Assembly (NCBI RefSeq): GCF_044373315.1
Contig: NZ_JBILQK010000011.1
Span: forward strand, 1 to 64,000
Reading direction: 5' to 3'
From: JACDQM01 sp044373315
GTDB lineage: Bacteria > Pseudomonadota > Gammaproteobacteria > Burkholderiales > Burkholderiaceae_C
Length of the DNA: 64,000 nucleotides
Made by a program: the position numbers and the translations under genes. The notes under the pieces are model-generated. The model ran no database searches, was not told the DNA's origin, and worked only from the letters and a program-made list of their open reading frames with translations. Numbering within the stretch: the first letter of the stretch is position 1; each line of letters starts with the position of its first letter. This document shows, in pieces, positions 34,508 to 43,244 of the stretch.

Positions 34508-35191
34508 ATGAGCACCACGCACCGCATCGCCCCCAGCATCCTCTCGGCCGATTTCGCCCGTCTGGGCGAGGAAGTGCGCAACGTGCTGGCTGCCGGTGCC
34601 GACTGGATCCACTTCGACGTGATGGACAACCATTACGTGCCCAACCTGACCTTCGGCCCGATGGTCTGTGAGGCGCTGAAGAAACATGCGGTGAAGCCCG
34701 ACGGCACGCCCGCGCCGATCGACGTGCACCTGATGGTGCAGCCGGTGGACAGCCTGGCGCAGGCCTTCTGCAAGGCCGGTGCTGATCTGGTGAGCTTCCA
34801 TCCCGAGGCCAGCGCGCATGTGGACCGGACGCTGCAGCTGATCAAGGCCGAAGGCTGCCAGGCCGGCCTGGTGTTCAACCCGGGCACGCCCCTGGACGTG
34901 CTGGAGTGGGTGATCGACAAGGTCGATCTGGTGCTGATCATGAGCGTCAACCCGGGCTTCGGCGGCCAGAGCTTCATTCCCAGCGCGCTGAGGAAGCTGG
35001 AGGCGGCCCGCAAGATCATCGACAAGAGCGGCCGTGACATCAGGCTGGAGATCGACGGCGGCGTCAAGGTCGACAACATCCGCCAGATCGCCGATGCCGG
35101 TGCCGACACCTTTGTGGCCGGTTCGGCCATCTTCGGCAAGTCCGACTACAAGGCCGTGATCGACGCGATGCGGGCGGAGCTGGCGCGCTGA
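34508..35191 (+). CDS. rpe: ribulose-phosphate 3-epimerase
   Basis: 227 residues, TIM barrel. Motifs: PSILSADFARLGEE, the metal site HFDVMDNHYVPNLTFGP, DVHLMVQPVD, MSVNPGFGGQSF and LEIDGGVKVDNI. It interconverts ribulose-5-phosphate and xylulose-5-phosphate in the pentose-phosphate and Calvin pathways. Metal-dependent, cytoplasmic. Length matches the family. Often near trp genes in betaproteobacteria via gph; here gph lies 7 kb away. The phosphatase gene starts 14 bases after its stop, so co-transcription is likely. Confidence 0.96.
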   Translation: MSTTHRIAPSILSADFARLGEEVRNVLAAGADWIHFDVMDNHYVPNLTFGPMVCEALKKHAVKPDGTPAPIDVHLMVQPVDSLAQAFCKAGADLVSFHPEASAHVDRTLQLIKAEGCQAGLVFNPGTPLDVLEWVIDKVDLVLIMSVNPGFGGQSFIPSALRKLEAARKIIDKSGRDIRLEIDGGVKVDNIRQIADAGADTFVAGSAIFGKSDYKAVIDAMRAELAR

Positions 35192-35205
35192 GTCGCGCCG
35201 CGGCA

Positions 35206-35658
35206 ATGCCTTCGATCCTGCTGGTCTGCACGGCCAATATCTGCCGCTCGCCGATGGGCGAGGCGTTGCTGCGGGCGCGCTTGGCCGGGTTGGCTGAGCT
35301 GCAGTCCTGCGGCACCCATGCGGCCTCGCGTGGCGAGCCCATCGATTCGCGTGCGGCGGCCGCGCTGGCGCGGCGGGACCTGAGCCTGCCCAAGCGCTGG
35401 CGCTCGCGTCGCGTGCAGGCCGGGAGTCTGGGTGGCTTCGACATGATCCTGGCCATGGACCACGACAATCTGCGCGCGCTGCGCCAGATCTGCCCGCCGG
35501 GCCTGCAAGACCGGGTGCAGCTGTTCATGGACCAGGTGCCTGGCCGCGCCGGCGACGAGGTGCCCGATCCCTACTTCGGCGCGCCGCAGGGGTTCGACAA
35601 CGTGCTGGACCTGCTGGAGCTCGGCGCGCGCGCGATTGCCCAGGCCTTGCGGCGCTGA
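35206..35658 (+). CDS. low-molecular-weight protein-tyrosine phosphatase
   Basis: 150 residues. The P-loop CTANICRS gives the CX5R signature with nucleophile C8 and R14. The general-acid motif is VPDPYFGAPQGFDNVLDLLE, with Asp in DP. These hydrolyse phosphotyrosine, often on capsule or exopolysaccharide kinases, and in other bacteria also small molecules such as arginine phosphate. No kinase gene is nearby. Start is the ATG at 35206, 14 bases from rpe. Confidence 0.93.
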   Translation: MPSILLVCTANICRSPMGEALLRARLAGLAELQSCGTHAASRGEPIDSRAAAALARRDLSLPKRWRSRRVQAGSLGGFDMILAMDHDNLRALRQICPPGLQDRVQLFMDQVPGRAGDEVPDPYFGAPQGFDNVLDLLELGARAIAQALRR

Positions 35659-35672
35659 ACGGAGCGGCCGCG

Positions 35673-36266
35673 ATGGACGTGTTGGCGCTGGCCACCTACG
35701 CCTTCGCGATGTGCATCACGCCCGGCCCCAATGTGCTGATGGTGACCGCCTCGGGCGCTGCCCATGGCTACCGCGCCAGCCTGCCGCATCTGCTGGGTGC
35801 CAGCCTGGGCACTGGCGTGCAGACGGTGCTGGTCAGCCTGGGGCTCGCAAGCCTGTTCGCGCGCCATCCGCAGCTGCATCAGCTGCTGCTCTGGGTCGGC
35901 TGCGCCTACCTGCTGTGGCTGGGCTGGCGCCTGGTGGGGGCCGCGGCCCTGCAGGATCGGCCTGCCGGGCCGCCGCTGGGCTTCGGCCAGGCACTGGCCT
36001 TGCAAGCCCTCAATCCAAAGGCCTGGATGATGGCCCTGACAACGGCCAGCCTGTTCCTCCCCGCCGAGCCGCGGGGCCCGGGGCCGGCGCTCCTGCTGGG
36101 CGCCGTGATGGCGGCGGTCAACTTCCCCAGCCTGAGCCTGTGGGCCCTGTTCGGCAGCGCGCTGCGGGCTTGGTTGAAGGCCGCAAGCCGGCGTCGCGTG
36201 TTCAATGCGGTGATGGCTTCGCTGCTGCTGCTGACGGTCGTCCAGATGCTGTTGTCCGGAGCGTGA
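35673..36266 (+). CDS. LysE/RhtB-family amino-acid exporter
   Basis: 197 residues with five to six membrane helices. The N-terminal ITPGPNVLMVTASGAAHGYRASLPHLLGASLGTG is the LysE signature. QALNPKAWMMALTTASLF is another conserved motif. Members export lysine, threonine, homoserine lactone or related compounds. Substrate is not predictable. Begins 14 bases after the phosphatase gene and probably belongs to the rpe unit. Confidence 0.9.
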   Translation: MDVLALATYAFAMCITPGPNVLMVTASGAAHGYRASLPHLLGASLGTGVQTVLVSLGLASLFARHPQLHQLLLWVGCAYLLWLGWRLVGAAALQDRPAGPPLGFGQALALQALNPKAWMMALTTASLFLPAEPRGPGPALLLGAVMAAVNFPSLSLWALFGSALRAWLKAASRRRVFNAVMASLLLLTVVQMLLSGA

Positions 36267-36319
36267 AGCCCGGCATTTCCCCCTGTCCCATCCACAGAGG
36301 ACAAGGTTAAGCTTGTTAC

Positions 36320-37747
36320 ATGCAGATACGCACCAAGCTCACCCTCAACCTGTTGGTTCAGGTGCTGCTGGTGGCCTTGGTCGTGGCGGCCTTGCTGCAT
36401 CTGGCCCAGACCTACAAGACGCTGGAAGAAGCCCAATGGCGGCACTTCGAGGGGCACAAGCTGGCCTCCGAGCTGCACCAGAGCGTCAATGAGGCCACGC
36501 AGATGGCGCGGCTCTATGTGGTCGGGCGTCAGCCGGAGCACGCGCGCTGTTTCCACGAGATCGAACGCATGCGCGATGGCGAGCAGCCACGCCCTGCCGG
36601 CTATGACGCGGTGCACTGGGACCTGGTGCTGGGCGGCCATGCGCCGGCAGAAGCCCTGCCAGCGCCGGCCCAGGCCTTGGTGGATCGCATCCGCGCCGCT
36701 GGCTTCTCCGAGGCCGAGCTGGCCTTGCTGGACGAGGCGCGGCGCCGGGCGGCAGAGCTGCTGCGCGTCGAGGCTCATGCGGTTGAACTGGTGTCGTCCG
36801 GCCTCGATTCGCAACGCGCGCCTGCGCTGGACATGCTGCACAACCCGGCCTATCTGCAGATGCGCGCGGCGGCGCTGGAGCCGGTGCGACAGTTCATGAG
36901 GGAGGCCGGGCAGCGTCTGGCATTCGAGCGCGAGCGGGCCGCCGATGCCGCCCACGATGCTGGCTGGCTCGCCGCGGCTGCCCTGTTGCTGCTGGCGCTG
37001 CATGCCTTGATTTCGACCTTCAACCTGGACCGTTCGGTGCGCGTGCCCATGGCCGTGCTGCGCGATTGGGCGCAGACGGTGCGCGCCGGCCGCATGGACC
37101 GGCGCACCCGGCTCGCAGGCCGTAGCGAGTTTGGCGAGCTCTCGTCCGTGATTGACCAGATGGCCGATTCGGTGGAGCGCAACCTCGGCGAGTTGCGCGA
37201 GGAAGTGCTACGCCGCACACGTGCCGAGGAAGTGGTTCGGCATCTGGCGAACCACGACGCGCTGACGGGCCTCCCGGCGCTGCGCCTGTTGCACGACCGG
37301 CTGGAGCGCGCGATGGCGCGTGCCCAGCGCGAAGGCCAGGGCGTTGCCGTGCTGTTCGTCGATCTGAACGGCTTCAAGCCCATCAATGATCGCTGGGGGC
37401 ATGAGTCAGGCGACGCGGTGCTGAAGGCGGTGGCGCAGCGGCTGCAGGGCGGGGTTCGCGACGCCGATACGGTCGGCCGCATCGGCGGCGACGAGTTTCT
37501 CGTCATCCTGCCCGATGTGGCGACGCTGGAGATCGCGACCCAGGTGCGTGACAAGCTCGATGCCGCGCTGCGCGAGCCGGTCTATCTGCCCGGTCCGCAG
37601 ATTCTGGTCAATTTGTCGGCCGCCATCGGCATTGCCTTGTTCCCCAGCATGGCCGGCGACATGACGACGCTGCTGCGCCTGGCTGACGAGGACATGTACC
37701 GCGTCAAGGCGATGCAGAAGGCGTCGGGCTCAGCGCCCCAGCGCTAG
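36320..37747 (+). CDS. membrane-bound diguanylate cyclase (HAMP-GGDEF)
   Basis: 475 residues. Two membrane helices (residues about 8-30 and 215-235) enclose a periplasmic sensor of about 180 residues with no recognised name. A HAMP domain (VPMAVLRDWAQTVRAGRMDRRT) precedes GGDEF, with LANHDALTGLPALRLLHDRLERA, FVDLNGFKPINDRWGHESGD and GRIGGDEFLVILPD. RDAD (RxxD) five residues upstream is an intact I-site. Produces cyclic di-GMP. Its last 18 bases overlap psuG on the other strand. The ATG at 36320 follows the LysE gene by 53 bases. Confidence 0.92.
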   Translation: MQIRTKLTLNLLVQVLLVALVVAALLHLAQTYKTLEEAQWRHFEGHKLASELHQSVNEATQMARLYVVGRQPEHARCFHEIERMRDGEQPRPAGYDAVHWDLVLGGHAPAEALPAPAQALVDRIRAAGFSEAELALLDEARRRAAELLRVEAHAVELVSSGLDSQRAPALDMLHNPAYLQMRAAALEPVRQFMREAGQRLAFERERAADAAHDAGWLAAAALLLLALHALISTFNLDRSVRVPMAVLRDWAQTVRAGRMDRRTRLAGRSEFGELSSVIDQMADSVERNLGELREEVLRRTRAEEVVRHLANHDALTGLPALRLLHDRLERAMARAQREGQGVAVLFVDLNGFKPINDRWGHESGDAVLKAVAQRLQGGVRDADTVGRIGGDEFLVILPDVATLEIATQVRDKLDAALREPVYLPGPQILVNLSAAIGIALFPSMAGDMTTLLRLADEDMYRVKAMQKASGSAPQR

Positions 37748-38653
37748 CGCCAGGCGTGCGCCGGCGTGCGCATTGTTCTTGACGAGGGCGATATTGGTGG
37801 CCAGGCTGCGGCCCGCGGTCAAGGCCTTGATACGGGCCAGCAGGTAGGGCGTCACGGCTTTGCCGCTGATGCCTTGCGCGGCAGCCTCGCGCAGCGCCTG
37901 CTCGGTGATCGCGTCGATCTCGGCACGCGGCATCGCGTCGGTTTCCGGCACCGGGTTGGAAATCACCACGCCGCCGGCCAGGCCGAGCGCCCACTTGGTT
38001 TGCAGGAAGCGCGCCTGCTGGTCCGCGGCATCGATACGGAAGTCGGCCTTGAAGCCCGAATCCGGCGTGTAGAAGGCGGCGAAGTTGTCCTGCCCGATGG
38101 CCAGCACCGGCACGCCCTGGGTCTCCAGGTACTCCAACGTCAGCCCGATATCGAGGATGGACTTGGCACCAGCGCAGACCACCGCGACCGAGGTGCGCGC
38201 CAGTTCCTGCAGATCGGCCGAGATGTCGAACGAGGTCTCGGCGCCGCGGTGCACACCGCCGATGCCGCCGGTGACGAAGACGCGGATGCCTGCCAGCGCG
38301 GCACAGATCATCGTCGCGGCCACCGTGGTGGCGCCGATCCGGCCGGTGGCTATCACGTAGGGCAGATCGCGCCGGCTCACCTTCATCGCCTCGGGCGACT
38401 GCCCCAGCAGTTCAAGATCCGCCTCGGACAGACCGATCCGGATCTTGCCACCCAGCACCGCGATGGTGGCTGGCACGGCGCCGCCGGCACGGATGATTTG
38501 CTCCACCTCGCGCGCGGTCTGCACGTTCTGCGGGTAGGGCATGCCGTGCGAAATGATGGTGGACTCCAGCGCGACGATGGGCTGGCCGGCGGCGCGTGCC
38601 GCTGCCACTTCGGCGGAGAACTCAAGGAAATCGGAGAGGGCGTGAGCGTTCAT
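37730..38653 (-). CDS. psuG: pseudouridine-5'-phosphate glycosidase
   Basis: 307 residues. Motifs: VALESTIISHGMPYPQNVQTA, the metal-binding and active-site stretch GGIGGVHRGAETSFDISADLQEL, then VVCAGAKSILDIGLTLEYLETQGVPV and the C-terminal VKNNAHAGARLALAL. The enzyme reversibly splits pseudouridine 5'-phosphate into uracil and ribose 5-phosphate. Follows the pseudouridine kinase gene by ten bases in one operon. The stop overlaps the convergent GGDEF gene by 18 bases. No psuT-type transporter is adjacent. Confidence 0.95.
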   Translation of the reverse strand: MNAHALSDFLEFSAEVAAARAAGQPIVALESTIISHGMPYPQNVQTAREVEQIIRAGGAVPATIAVLGGKIRIGLSEADLELLGQSPEAMKVSRRDLPYVIATGRIGATTVAATMICAALAGIRVFVTGGIGGVHRGAETSFDISADLQELARTSVAVVCAGAKSILDIGLTLEYLETQGVPVLAIGQDNFAAFYTPDSGFKADFRIDAADQQARFLQTKWALGLAGGVVISNPVPETDAMPRAEIDAITEQALREAAAQGISGKAVTPYLLARIKALTAGRSLATNIALVKNNAHAGARLALALGR

Positions 38654-38663
38654 GTCGCGGCTT

Positions 38664-39785
38664 TCATCGGGAGTCTTGTGGGTCCTGCAGCAGGGCAGGG
38701 CTGAGTTCGGCGCTGACGCTGGCCTCGGTCTGCAAGGTCAGTGCCGCCAGGCGCAGGCCCAGGCGGCAGGCCAGGGTCAGGTCTTGCGGATCGCGGTGCA
38801 GCGAGGCGCACACGCCGGCCGAGAAGGCATCGCCCGCGCCGCTGACGTCGCGCACCTGCACGGCCTCGGCCGGCAGATGCACCAGTTCTTCTTCGTTAGC
38901 GCTGCTGCAGTAGACGCCCGCAGCGCCGGCGGTGACCACCAGCTGGCGCAGGCCGCGCGCGCGCAGCGCGCCGAGCGCGCGGCGCCTTGTGGCCGCACTC
39001 TTCAGCGGCTGGCCGCCAACCAGCGCCTGCAGCTCGGCCTCATTCAGGATCAGGCACTGTGCGCCGCTCAGGTCCTGCGGCAGGCGTTCCATCTTGGGCA
39101 CCGACACAGCCACCAGCACCAGCGGCGTGCCGTGCTGGCACGCTTCGTCGATCAGGAAGGCGATGCTGTCAGCGCCCAGATTCAGATCGGCCACCAGCAA
39201 GGCGGCATCGGCGCGCTGCGGCGCGGCGATGCGCAGGAACTCTGGCGTCAGCTGCTCGATCAAGGCCATTTGCGCCAGCGCCAGCATCAGCTCGCCATCG
39301 GCGTCCAGCACGGCGGTGTAGCTGCCGGTTGCGGCACCGCTGGCACGCAGGCTGCCGCGCGTGTCGATGCGCAGCTGCGCCGCCTGCTCCAGCAGCGCGT
39401 GGCCGGCCGCGTCGTCGCCAAAGGCGCTCAGCAGCCGCGTGGGCAGCCCCAAGCGCGCCAGGTTCTCAGCGATGTTGCGGGCCACGCCGCCCGGGGTTTC
39501 GCTCTGGCGCGCCGGGTTCGAGCTGTGCAGGTGCAGCGGCCCCAGGCTTTGTAGCTTGCGGTCCAGATTCGCGCCGCCGATGCAGACAAGCGGCGCCTGC
39601 TGCGGCAGCACGTAGGCGCGGCCCAGCAGCCGGCGTTCGCGCGTCAGGCTGGCGATATGGCCGGCCACCGCCGAGCGCGACAGGCCCAGGCGCTCGCCCA
39701 GCTCCTGCTGGCTGATGAATGGGTTGGCGCGGATCAGCGCGAGCAACTGCTCCTTCTTGGAGCTGGGCGCGGAAAAGTCAGACAT
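38664..39785 (-). CDS. psuK: pseudouridine kinase with fused N-terminal HTH
   Basis: 373 residues. The first 60 form a winged-helix/HTH (KEQLLALIRANPFISQQELGERLGLSRSAVAGHIASLTRERRL). The rest is a PfkB kinase: VCIGGANLDRKLQSLGPLHL, TPGGVARNIAENLARLGLPT and the catalytic VRDVSGAGDAFSAGVCASL. Predicted to phosphorylate pseudouridine and to regulate transcription directly. The ATG at 39785 lies inside a symmetric operator (39779-39812), suggesting autoregulation. A -10-like TAAACT (39799-39794) lies eight bases before the ATG, so the message may be leaderless. Confidence 0.9.
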   Translation of the reverse strand: MSDFSAPSSKKEQLLALIRANPFISQQELGERLGLSRSAVAGHIASLTRERRLLGRAYVLPQQAPLVCIGGANLDRKLQSLGPLHLHSSNPARQSETPGGVARNIAENLARLGLPTRLLSAFGDDAAGHALLEQAAQLRIDTRGSLRASGAATGSYTAVLDADGELMLALAQMALIEQLTPEFLRIAAPQRADAALLVADLNLGADSIAFLIDEACQHGTPLVLVAVSVPKMERLPQDLSGAQCLILNEAELQALVGGQPLKSAATRRRALGALRARGLRQLVVTAGAAGVYCSSANEEELVHLPAEAVQVRDVSGAGDAFSAGVCASLHRDPQDLTLACRLGLRLAALTLQTEASVSAELSPALLQDPQDSR

Positions 39786-39812
39786 TTGTCCGTAGTTTAG
39801 AACAAATGTCTG
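39779..39812. promoter_or_regulatory. operator at the psuK start: CAGACATTTGT-N12-ACAAATGTCTG
   Basis: Eleven-base perfect inverted arms at 39779-39789 and 39802-39812. Each arm contains an ACAnnTGT-like half-site; their centres are 20 bp apart, two helical turns. They flank the -10-like TAAACT and one covers the psuK start codon. Candidate autoregulatory site for the PsuK HTH. Confidence 0.65.
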
Positions 39813-39837
39813 GATGCGACTGGTCGTCGCACCGGCG

Positions 39838-40623
39838 TTAGCGGCCTTCCAGACTATCGAGCCAGCGCCCGATCTGCTCGATCACCCATGCGCCATCGTC
39901 CAGCGTCAGGTCGTGGCCGGCACTGGGGTGCCAGGCGTGACGGCCCAGCCAGGCGGCGGCGATGCGCTGCGAGCAGACTGGATCGACCAGGCGATCTCCC
40001 GCGCCTGCCAGCACCAGCAAGGGCTGGCTGGGTCCCGTTTGCGGCGCCCTGAAACGCGCGGCAGCCAGCAGCTGGCGCAAGAGGTTGAGCCGCTGCACCG
40101 GCCTGGCCTGCTGCATGGCACACCAGTGCTGCAGCAGGGTGGCGTCGAGCGGACGCTGTGCGCTGCTCAGTGCCAGCGCCTGGCTTTCGCGCCACTGCAG
40201 GCTGGGGCTGATCAGGGCGCTCAGCAGGCGCAGCAGCGCCACCGGGCGCATGCGCTGATGCCAGCGGCTCAGGCCGCGCAGACTGGAGCTGATCAAGACC
40301 AATGCTGCGATCTCGTCGGGGTAGCGGCAGGCCCAGTCCACGGCCACCATGCCGCCCATCGACAGGCACAGCAGATGGACTGGCCCGGCATGGCCTTGCG
40401 CCCGCAGCGCGGTGCGGCAGTGTTCGGTCATGGCGTCGATCTGCGCGGGGCTGGACTGCCGGTGCAAGACGCCGTTGCCGGGCAGGTCCAGCAGCAGCAC
40501 CCGGTCCTGCGGCCGCGCGGCCTGCAGCCGGGCGGGGAAGTCGCCCCAATGGCCGCTCTCGCGGCCCAGGCCGCGCAGCAGCAGCCAGCTGCGTTGCGGC
40601 GGCGTGCTGTTGTTGCTGATCAA
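39838..40623 (-). CDS. alpha/beta-fold hydrolase
   Basis: 261 residues. Oxyanion region LLLRGLGRESGHWGDFP, nucleophile elbow CLSMGGMVAVDWA (Ser in SxG pattern), acid in AGAGDRLVDP and catalytic His in SAGHDLTLDDG complete the triad. No signal peptide. Substrate unknown, esterase- or lactonase-like. Its start overlaps the stop of the M14 gene by four bases, so the two are translationally coupled. Confidence 0.85.
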   Translation of the reverse strand: MISNNSTPPQRSWLLLRGLGRESGHWGDFPARLQAARPQDRVLLLDLPGNGVLHRQSSPAQIDAMTEHCRTALRAQGHAGPVHLLCLSMGGMVAVDWACRYPDEIAALVLISSSLRGLSRWHQRMRPVALLRLLSALISPSLQWRESQALALSSAQRPLDATLLQHWCAMQQARPVQRLNLLRQLLAAARFRAPQTGPSQPLLVLAGAGDRLVDPVCSQRIAAAWLGRHAWHPSAGHDLTLDDGAWVIEQIGRWLDSLEGR

Positions 40624-41684
40624 TGCTGTCTCCCTCGGTACCAGCGGTCCAGCGCCGCTTCATGCGCCTGGGCGCGGGTTTCGCCCTGCGGCAGCCAGCG
40701 CGCGTGGCTATGGGCGGCGCGGGCGATGAAGTCCAGCCAGCCCAGGTGGCGCCGCAGCACGCGCTGCTGGCGGTGCTCGATCAGCGGGTTGAAGATGCCC
40801 GCGCGCGAGAACAGCTGGCGCGGGTTCTTCTTGATCCACAGCCAGGAGCCCATCTCCAGTGTCAGCGGCAGAAAGGTGTGCTCGGCGTGCCGCGCTCGCG
40901 CCTGCAGGTAGAGATGGTCCCAGAGGTCGCCATGGGTCAGGTAGTGGCGGCTTTGCGGCTCCATCACATAGGGGTGGTGCGGCAGGCTGGCGTCCTGGAT
41001 CTGGGCCAGTGCGTAGAGCTCGGCCAGGTGTTCGATCGGCCGGGCGGTGTGCGCGAAGGGAAACCAGATGCGGTCGACGAAGCCGAAGCCCGAATGGCAG
41101 TCCACCGAGATGGCGAAGCGGCGCAGCAGCAGCTGCTCCTGCACGAAACGGCATAGCGTCTCGCTTTCCACCTCCATCGCTGCGTCCGGCGCGCCGCGGT
41201 ACCAAGGCAGGTGCGGGCTGAGCCGCTGGCCGCTGATCATGGCCGGCGCGCGCTCGTCGGCATCCACCGGTGCATTGCGCATCAGGTCCACGCCCTGCGG
41301 ATTGGCGCGCGTGCCCAGTAGCAGGCCGCCCGGGTTGACCAGGGGCAGGAACACCAGCCGCATCGACGCCAGCAACTGATGCAGGCTTTCATCCCACTGC
41401 AAGCGCGTCACCAGGCTGTGCAGAAAGGCCAGCACCACGTGGCTGCCGATGCGTTCCAGCCCATGCACGCCGCCGAAGTAGCCGACAGCAGGCAGGGACG
41501 GGTCGGCATTGCCAAGGCTGAAGGCGGTCAGCGGCAAGGTTTGCCCGGCGGCCTCGATGCTGCCGAGCGGGTGAACCTCAAGCCAGGGGCTGGCCAGCGA
41601 TGAAAGCTGCTGCAGCAGCCGCAACTCCTCGGGCCACCAAGGTTCGGCAGCTGCGTCGGGGTGTCGTGCAGGTTCGGTGGGCAT
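40620..41684 (-). CDS. M14-family zinc carboxypeptidase-like protein
   Basis: 354 residues. Zinc-binding HxxE in FGGVHGLERIG, NPxG region VNPGGLLLGTRANPQGVDLMRN, second zinc His in SVDCHSGFGFVDR and catalytic Glu in LPLTLEMGSWLW. These fit the M14 succinylglutamate desuccinylase/carboxypeptidase clan. Target unknown: peptidoglycan peptides and acylated amino acids are both possible. First gene of a coupled pair with the alpha/beta hydrolase (ATGA overlap). Confidence 0.85.
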   Translation of the reverse strand: MPTEPARHPDAAAEPWWPEELRLLQQLSSLASPWLEVHPLGSIEAAGQTLPLTAFSLGNADPSLPAVGYFGGVHGLERIGSHVVLAFLHSLVTRLQWDESLHQLLASMRLVFLPLVNPGGLLLGTRANPQGVDLMRNAPVDADERAPAMISGQRLSPHLPWYRGAPDAAMEVESETLCRFVQEQLLLRRFAISVDCHSGFGFVDRIWFPFAHTARPIEHLAELYALAQIQDASLPHHPYVMEPQSRHYLTHGDLWDHLYLQARARHAEHTFLPLTLEMGSWLWIKKNPRQLFSRAGIFNPLIEHRQQRVLRRHLGWLDFIARAAHSHARWLPQGETRAQAHEAALDRWYRGRQH

Positions 41685-41746
41685 GGGACGACGATAGCGG
41701 CCTTGTGTGCCACAAAGATGTCATCTGTACGCTCTACGCTGTGGAG

Positions 41747-41890
41747 ATGGCACCGAACTCCATCCCGCGCCGCGCCGAGCGCAGCGTCCGCTTGGCCCAA
41801 CCCCTGTGGCTGGGCTTGGCCATGCTGGCGGGGCTGCATGAGTGCCTGGCGCTGGCCCGCGCCAGGCTGAGGCAGCGGCGTCCGGGCTGA
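41747..41890 (+). CDS. possible 47-residue protein with one hydrophobic segment
   Basis: Open from ATG 41747 to TGA at 41890: MAPNSIPRRAERSVRLAQPL, then LWLGLAMLAGLHECLALARA and a basic tail. A basic-hydrophobic-basic layout suggests a small membrane peptide, but there is no good Shine-Dalgarno. A 13-bp palindrome (TTGTG-tgc-CACAA, 41703-41715) lies upstream. No homologue is recognised. Listed because the 271-base gap otherwise holds nothing. Confidence 0.3.
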   Translation: MAPNSIPRRAERSVRLAQPLWLGLAMLAGLHECLALARARLRQRRPG

Positions 41891-41955
41891 GCGCACCAGT
41901 CGTAGAGCGGGTCGCGGCGAGAATCGCGAGGTTTTCACTTCTGCCCCGCCGCCGC

Positions 41956-42645
41956 ATGCTCGCCACTCCCGACACAAGCCACTTGTCTGGCCGCCTCCAG
42001 GCTTTCATCGTCGACCTCGACGGCACGATGGTGGACACGCTGGGCGATTTCGTCGCCGTGCTGGCGCTGGTGCTGACCGAGTTGAAGCTGCCTGTGGTGG
42101 ACCGTGCATTTGTCGAGCGCACGGTCGGCCGCGGCAGCGAGCATCTGATCCGCTGCACCTTGGCCGAAGTGGGTGGCGATGCGACCTTGTACGAGCAGGC
42201 CTGGCAGCGCTATCAATTCCATTACGCGGCCGAGAATGGCCGGCACTCGGCCACTTATCCCGGCGTAATGGAAGGGCTGCAGGCGCTGCGCGCGCTCGGT
42301 CTGCCGATGGCCTGCCTGACCAACAAGCCTGCCGCGCCGGCGCGAGCGCTGCTGGCGGCCAAGGGCCTGGACGGTTTCTTCGACAAGGTCTTCGGTGGCG
42401 ACGATTTCGAGCGCAAGAAGCCCGATCCGCTGCCCCTGCTCAAGACCTGCGAGGCGCTGGGCGTGGCGCCGGCCGGCGCTTGGATGATCGGTGACTCCAG
42501 CAACGATGCCGCTGCGGCCCGTGCGGCCGGCTGCCCGGTGGTGCTGGTCAGCTATGGCTACAACCACGGCCAACCGGCCAGCGAGGTCGGCGCCGACTTG
42601 CTGCTGGACCGCCTGGATCAGCTGCCGGCCCTGATTCGGGCTTAG
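41956..42645 (+). CDS. gph: phosphoglycolate phosphatase (HAD family)
   Basis: 229 residues. HAD motifs: I, FIVDLDGTMVDT (nucleophile Asp); II, LTNKP; III, ERKKPDPLPLL; IV, IGDSSNDAAAARAAGC. The helical cap of the PGP/Gph type follows motif I. Removes phosphate from 2-phosphoglycolate formed by DNA repair or photorespiration. In betaproteobacteria gph commonly sits just upstream of trpE, as here. Overlaps the convergent chalcone-isomerase-like gene by four bases (42642-42645). The frame opens earlier, but the ATG at 41956 starts immediately before the HAD core. Confidence 0.9.
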   Translation: MLATPDTSHLSGRLQAFIVDLDGTMVDTLGDFVAVLALVLTELKLPVVDRAFVERTVGRGSEHLIRCTLAEVGGDATLYEQAWQRYQFHYAAENGRHSATYPGVMEGLQALRALGLPMACLTNKPAAPARALLAAKGLDGFFDKVFGGDDFERKKPDPLPLLKTCEALGVAPAGAWMIGDSSNDAAAARAAGCPVVLVSYGYNHGQPASEVGADLLLDRLDQLPALIRA

Positions 42646-43244
42646 CTCCGTCCGGCGCGCTCGCGCTTGACGCCCAGCAGCGCTTCCTTGAGTTGGTCGT
42701 CGGCGGGCGACTTGCCCAGCCAGATCTTCAGGAACACGTTGTAGAACTCGGGTTCCTTGATCACATCACCGGTGGGCTTGCCATTGACCAGCACGCGCGT
42801 GCCTGTGCCAGGGATGAAGTCGACGCTGAAGTGGTCGCCGGTGGCCAGCTTCTGGCGCGTCGAAAACACATCGGCGATGCGCATGATGCCATTGATGGAC
42901 TTGGCAAACTCCTCGCGTGTGGCGTTCTGCTCGATGCCCTTGGTGAAGAGCTTGCCGAGTTCGTTGCCATCGATCTCGCGCAGCATCTGGATGTGCAGAC
43001 GCTTGGGGCCGGTGTTGGCCATCACGGCCTCGGGGCTGTTTGTCGCGCCGTTGGTGTACAGGCCGGCGGTGTAGACCTTGAACACCGCCTTGTAGCGGAT
43101 GCCGGCGCCATTGAGCTGCAGCTTCTGACCGCCCAGGTCCACGCTGGATTCGTACTTCACGCCAGCGACGTCGACGCTCTGCGCCATCACGGGCAGGCTC
43201 AGCAGGGTTGCGGCCAGCAGGGCAGCCACGCCATGTTTCTTCAT
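42642..43244 (-). CDS. secreted chalcone-isomerase-like protein
   Basis: 200 residues. Signal peptide MKKHGVAALLAATLLSLPVMAQ, then a chalcone-isomerase-like fold (VYTAGLYTNGATNSPEAVMANTGPKRLHIQMLREIDG, FIPGTGTRVLVNGKPTGD). Bacterial members lie in the periplasm, do not work on chalcones and may bind fatty acids; function not settled. GGAGCG precedes the ATG at 43244. The frame extends upstream to 43550, which would overlap the trp leader and is rejected. Divergent from the trp operon. Confidence 0.85.
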   Translation of the reverse strand: MKKHGVAALLAATLLSLPVMAQSVDVAGVKYESSVDLGGQKLQLNGAGIRYKAVFKVYTAGLYTNGATNSPEAVMANTGPKRLHIQMLREIDGNELGKLFTKGIEQNATREEFAKSINGIMRIADVFSTRQKLATGDHFSVDFIPGTGTRVLVNGKPTGDVIKEPEFYNVFLKIWLGKSPADDQLKEALLGVKRERAGRS

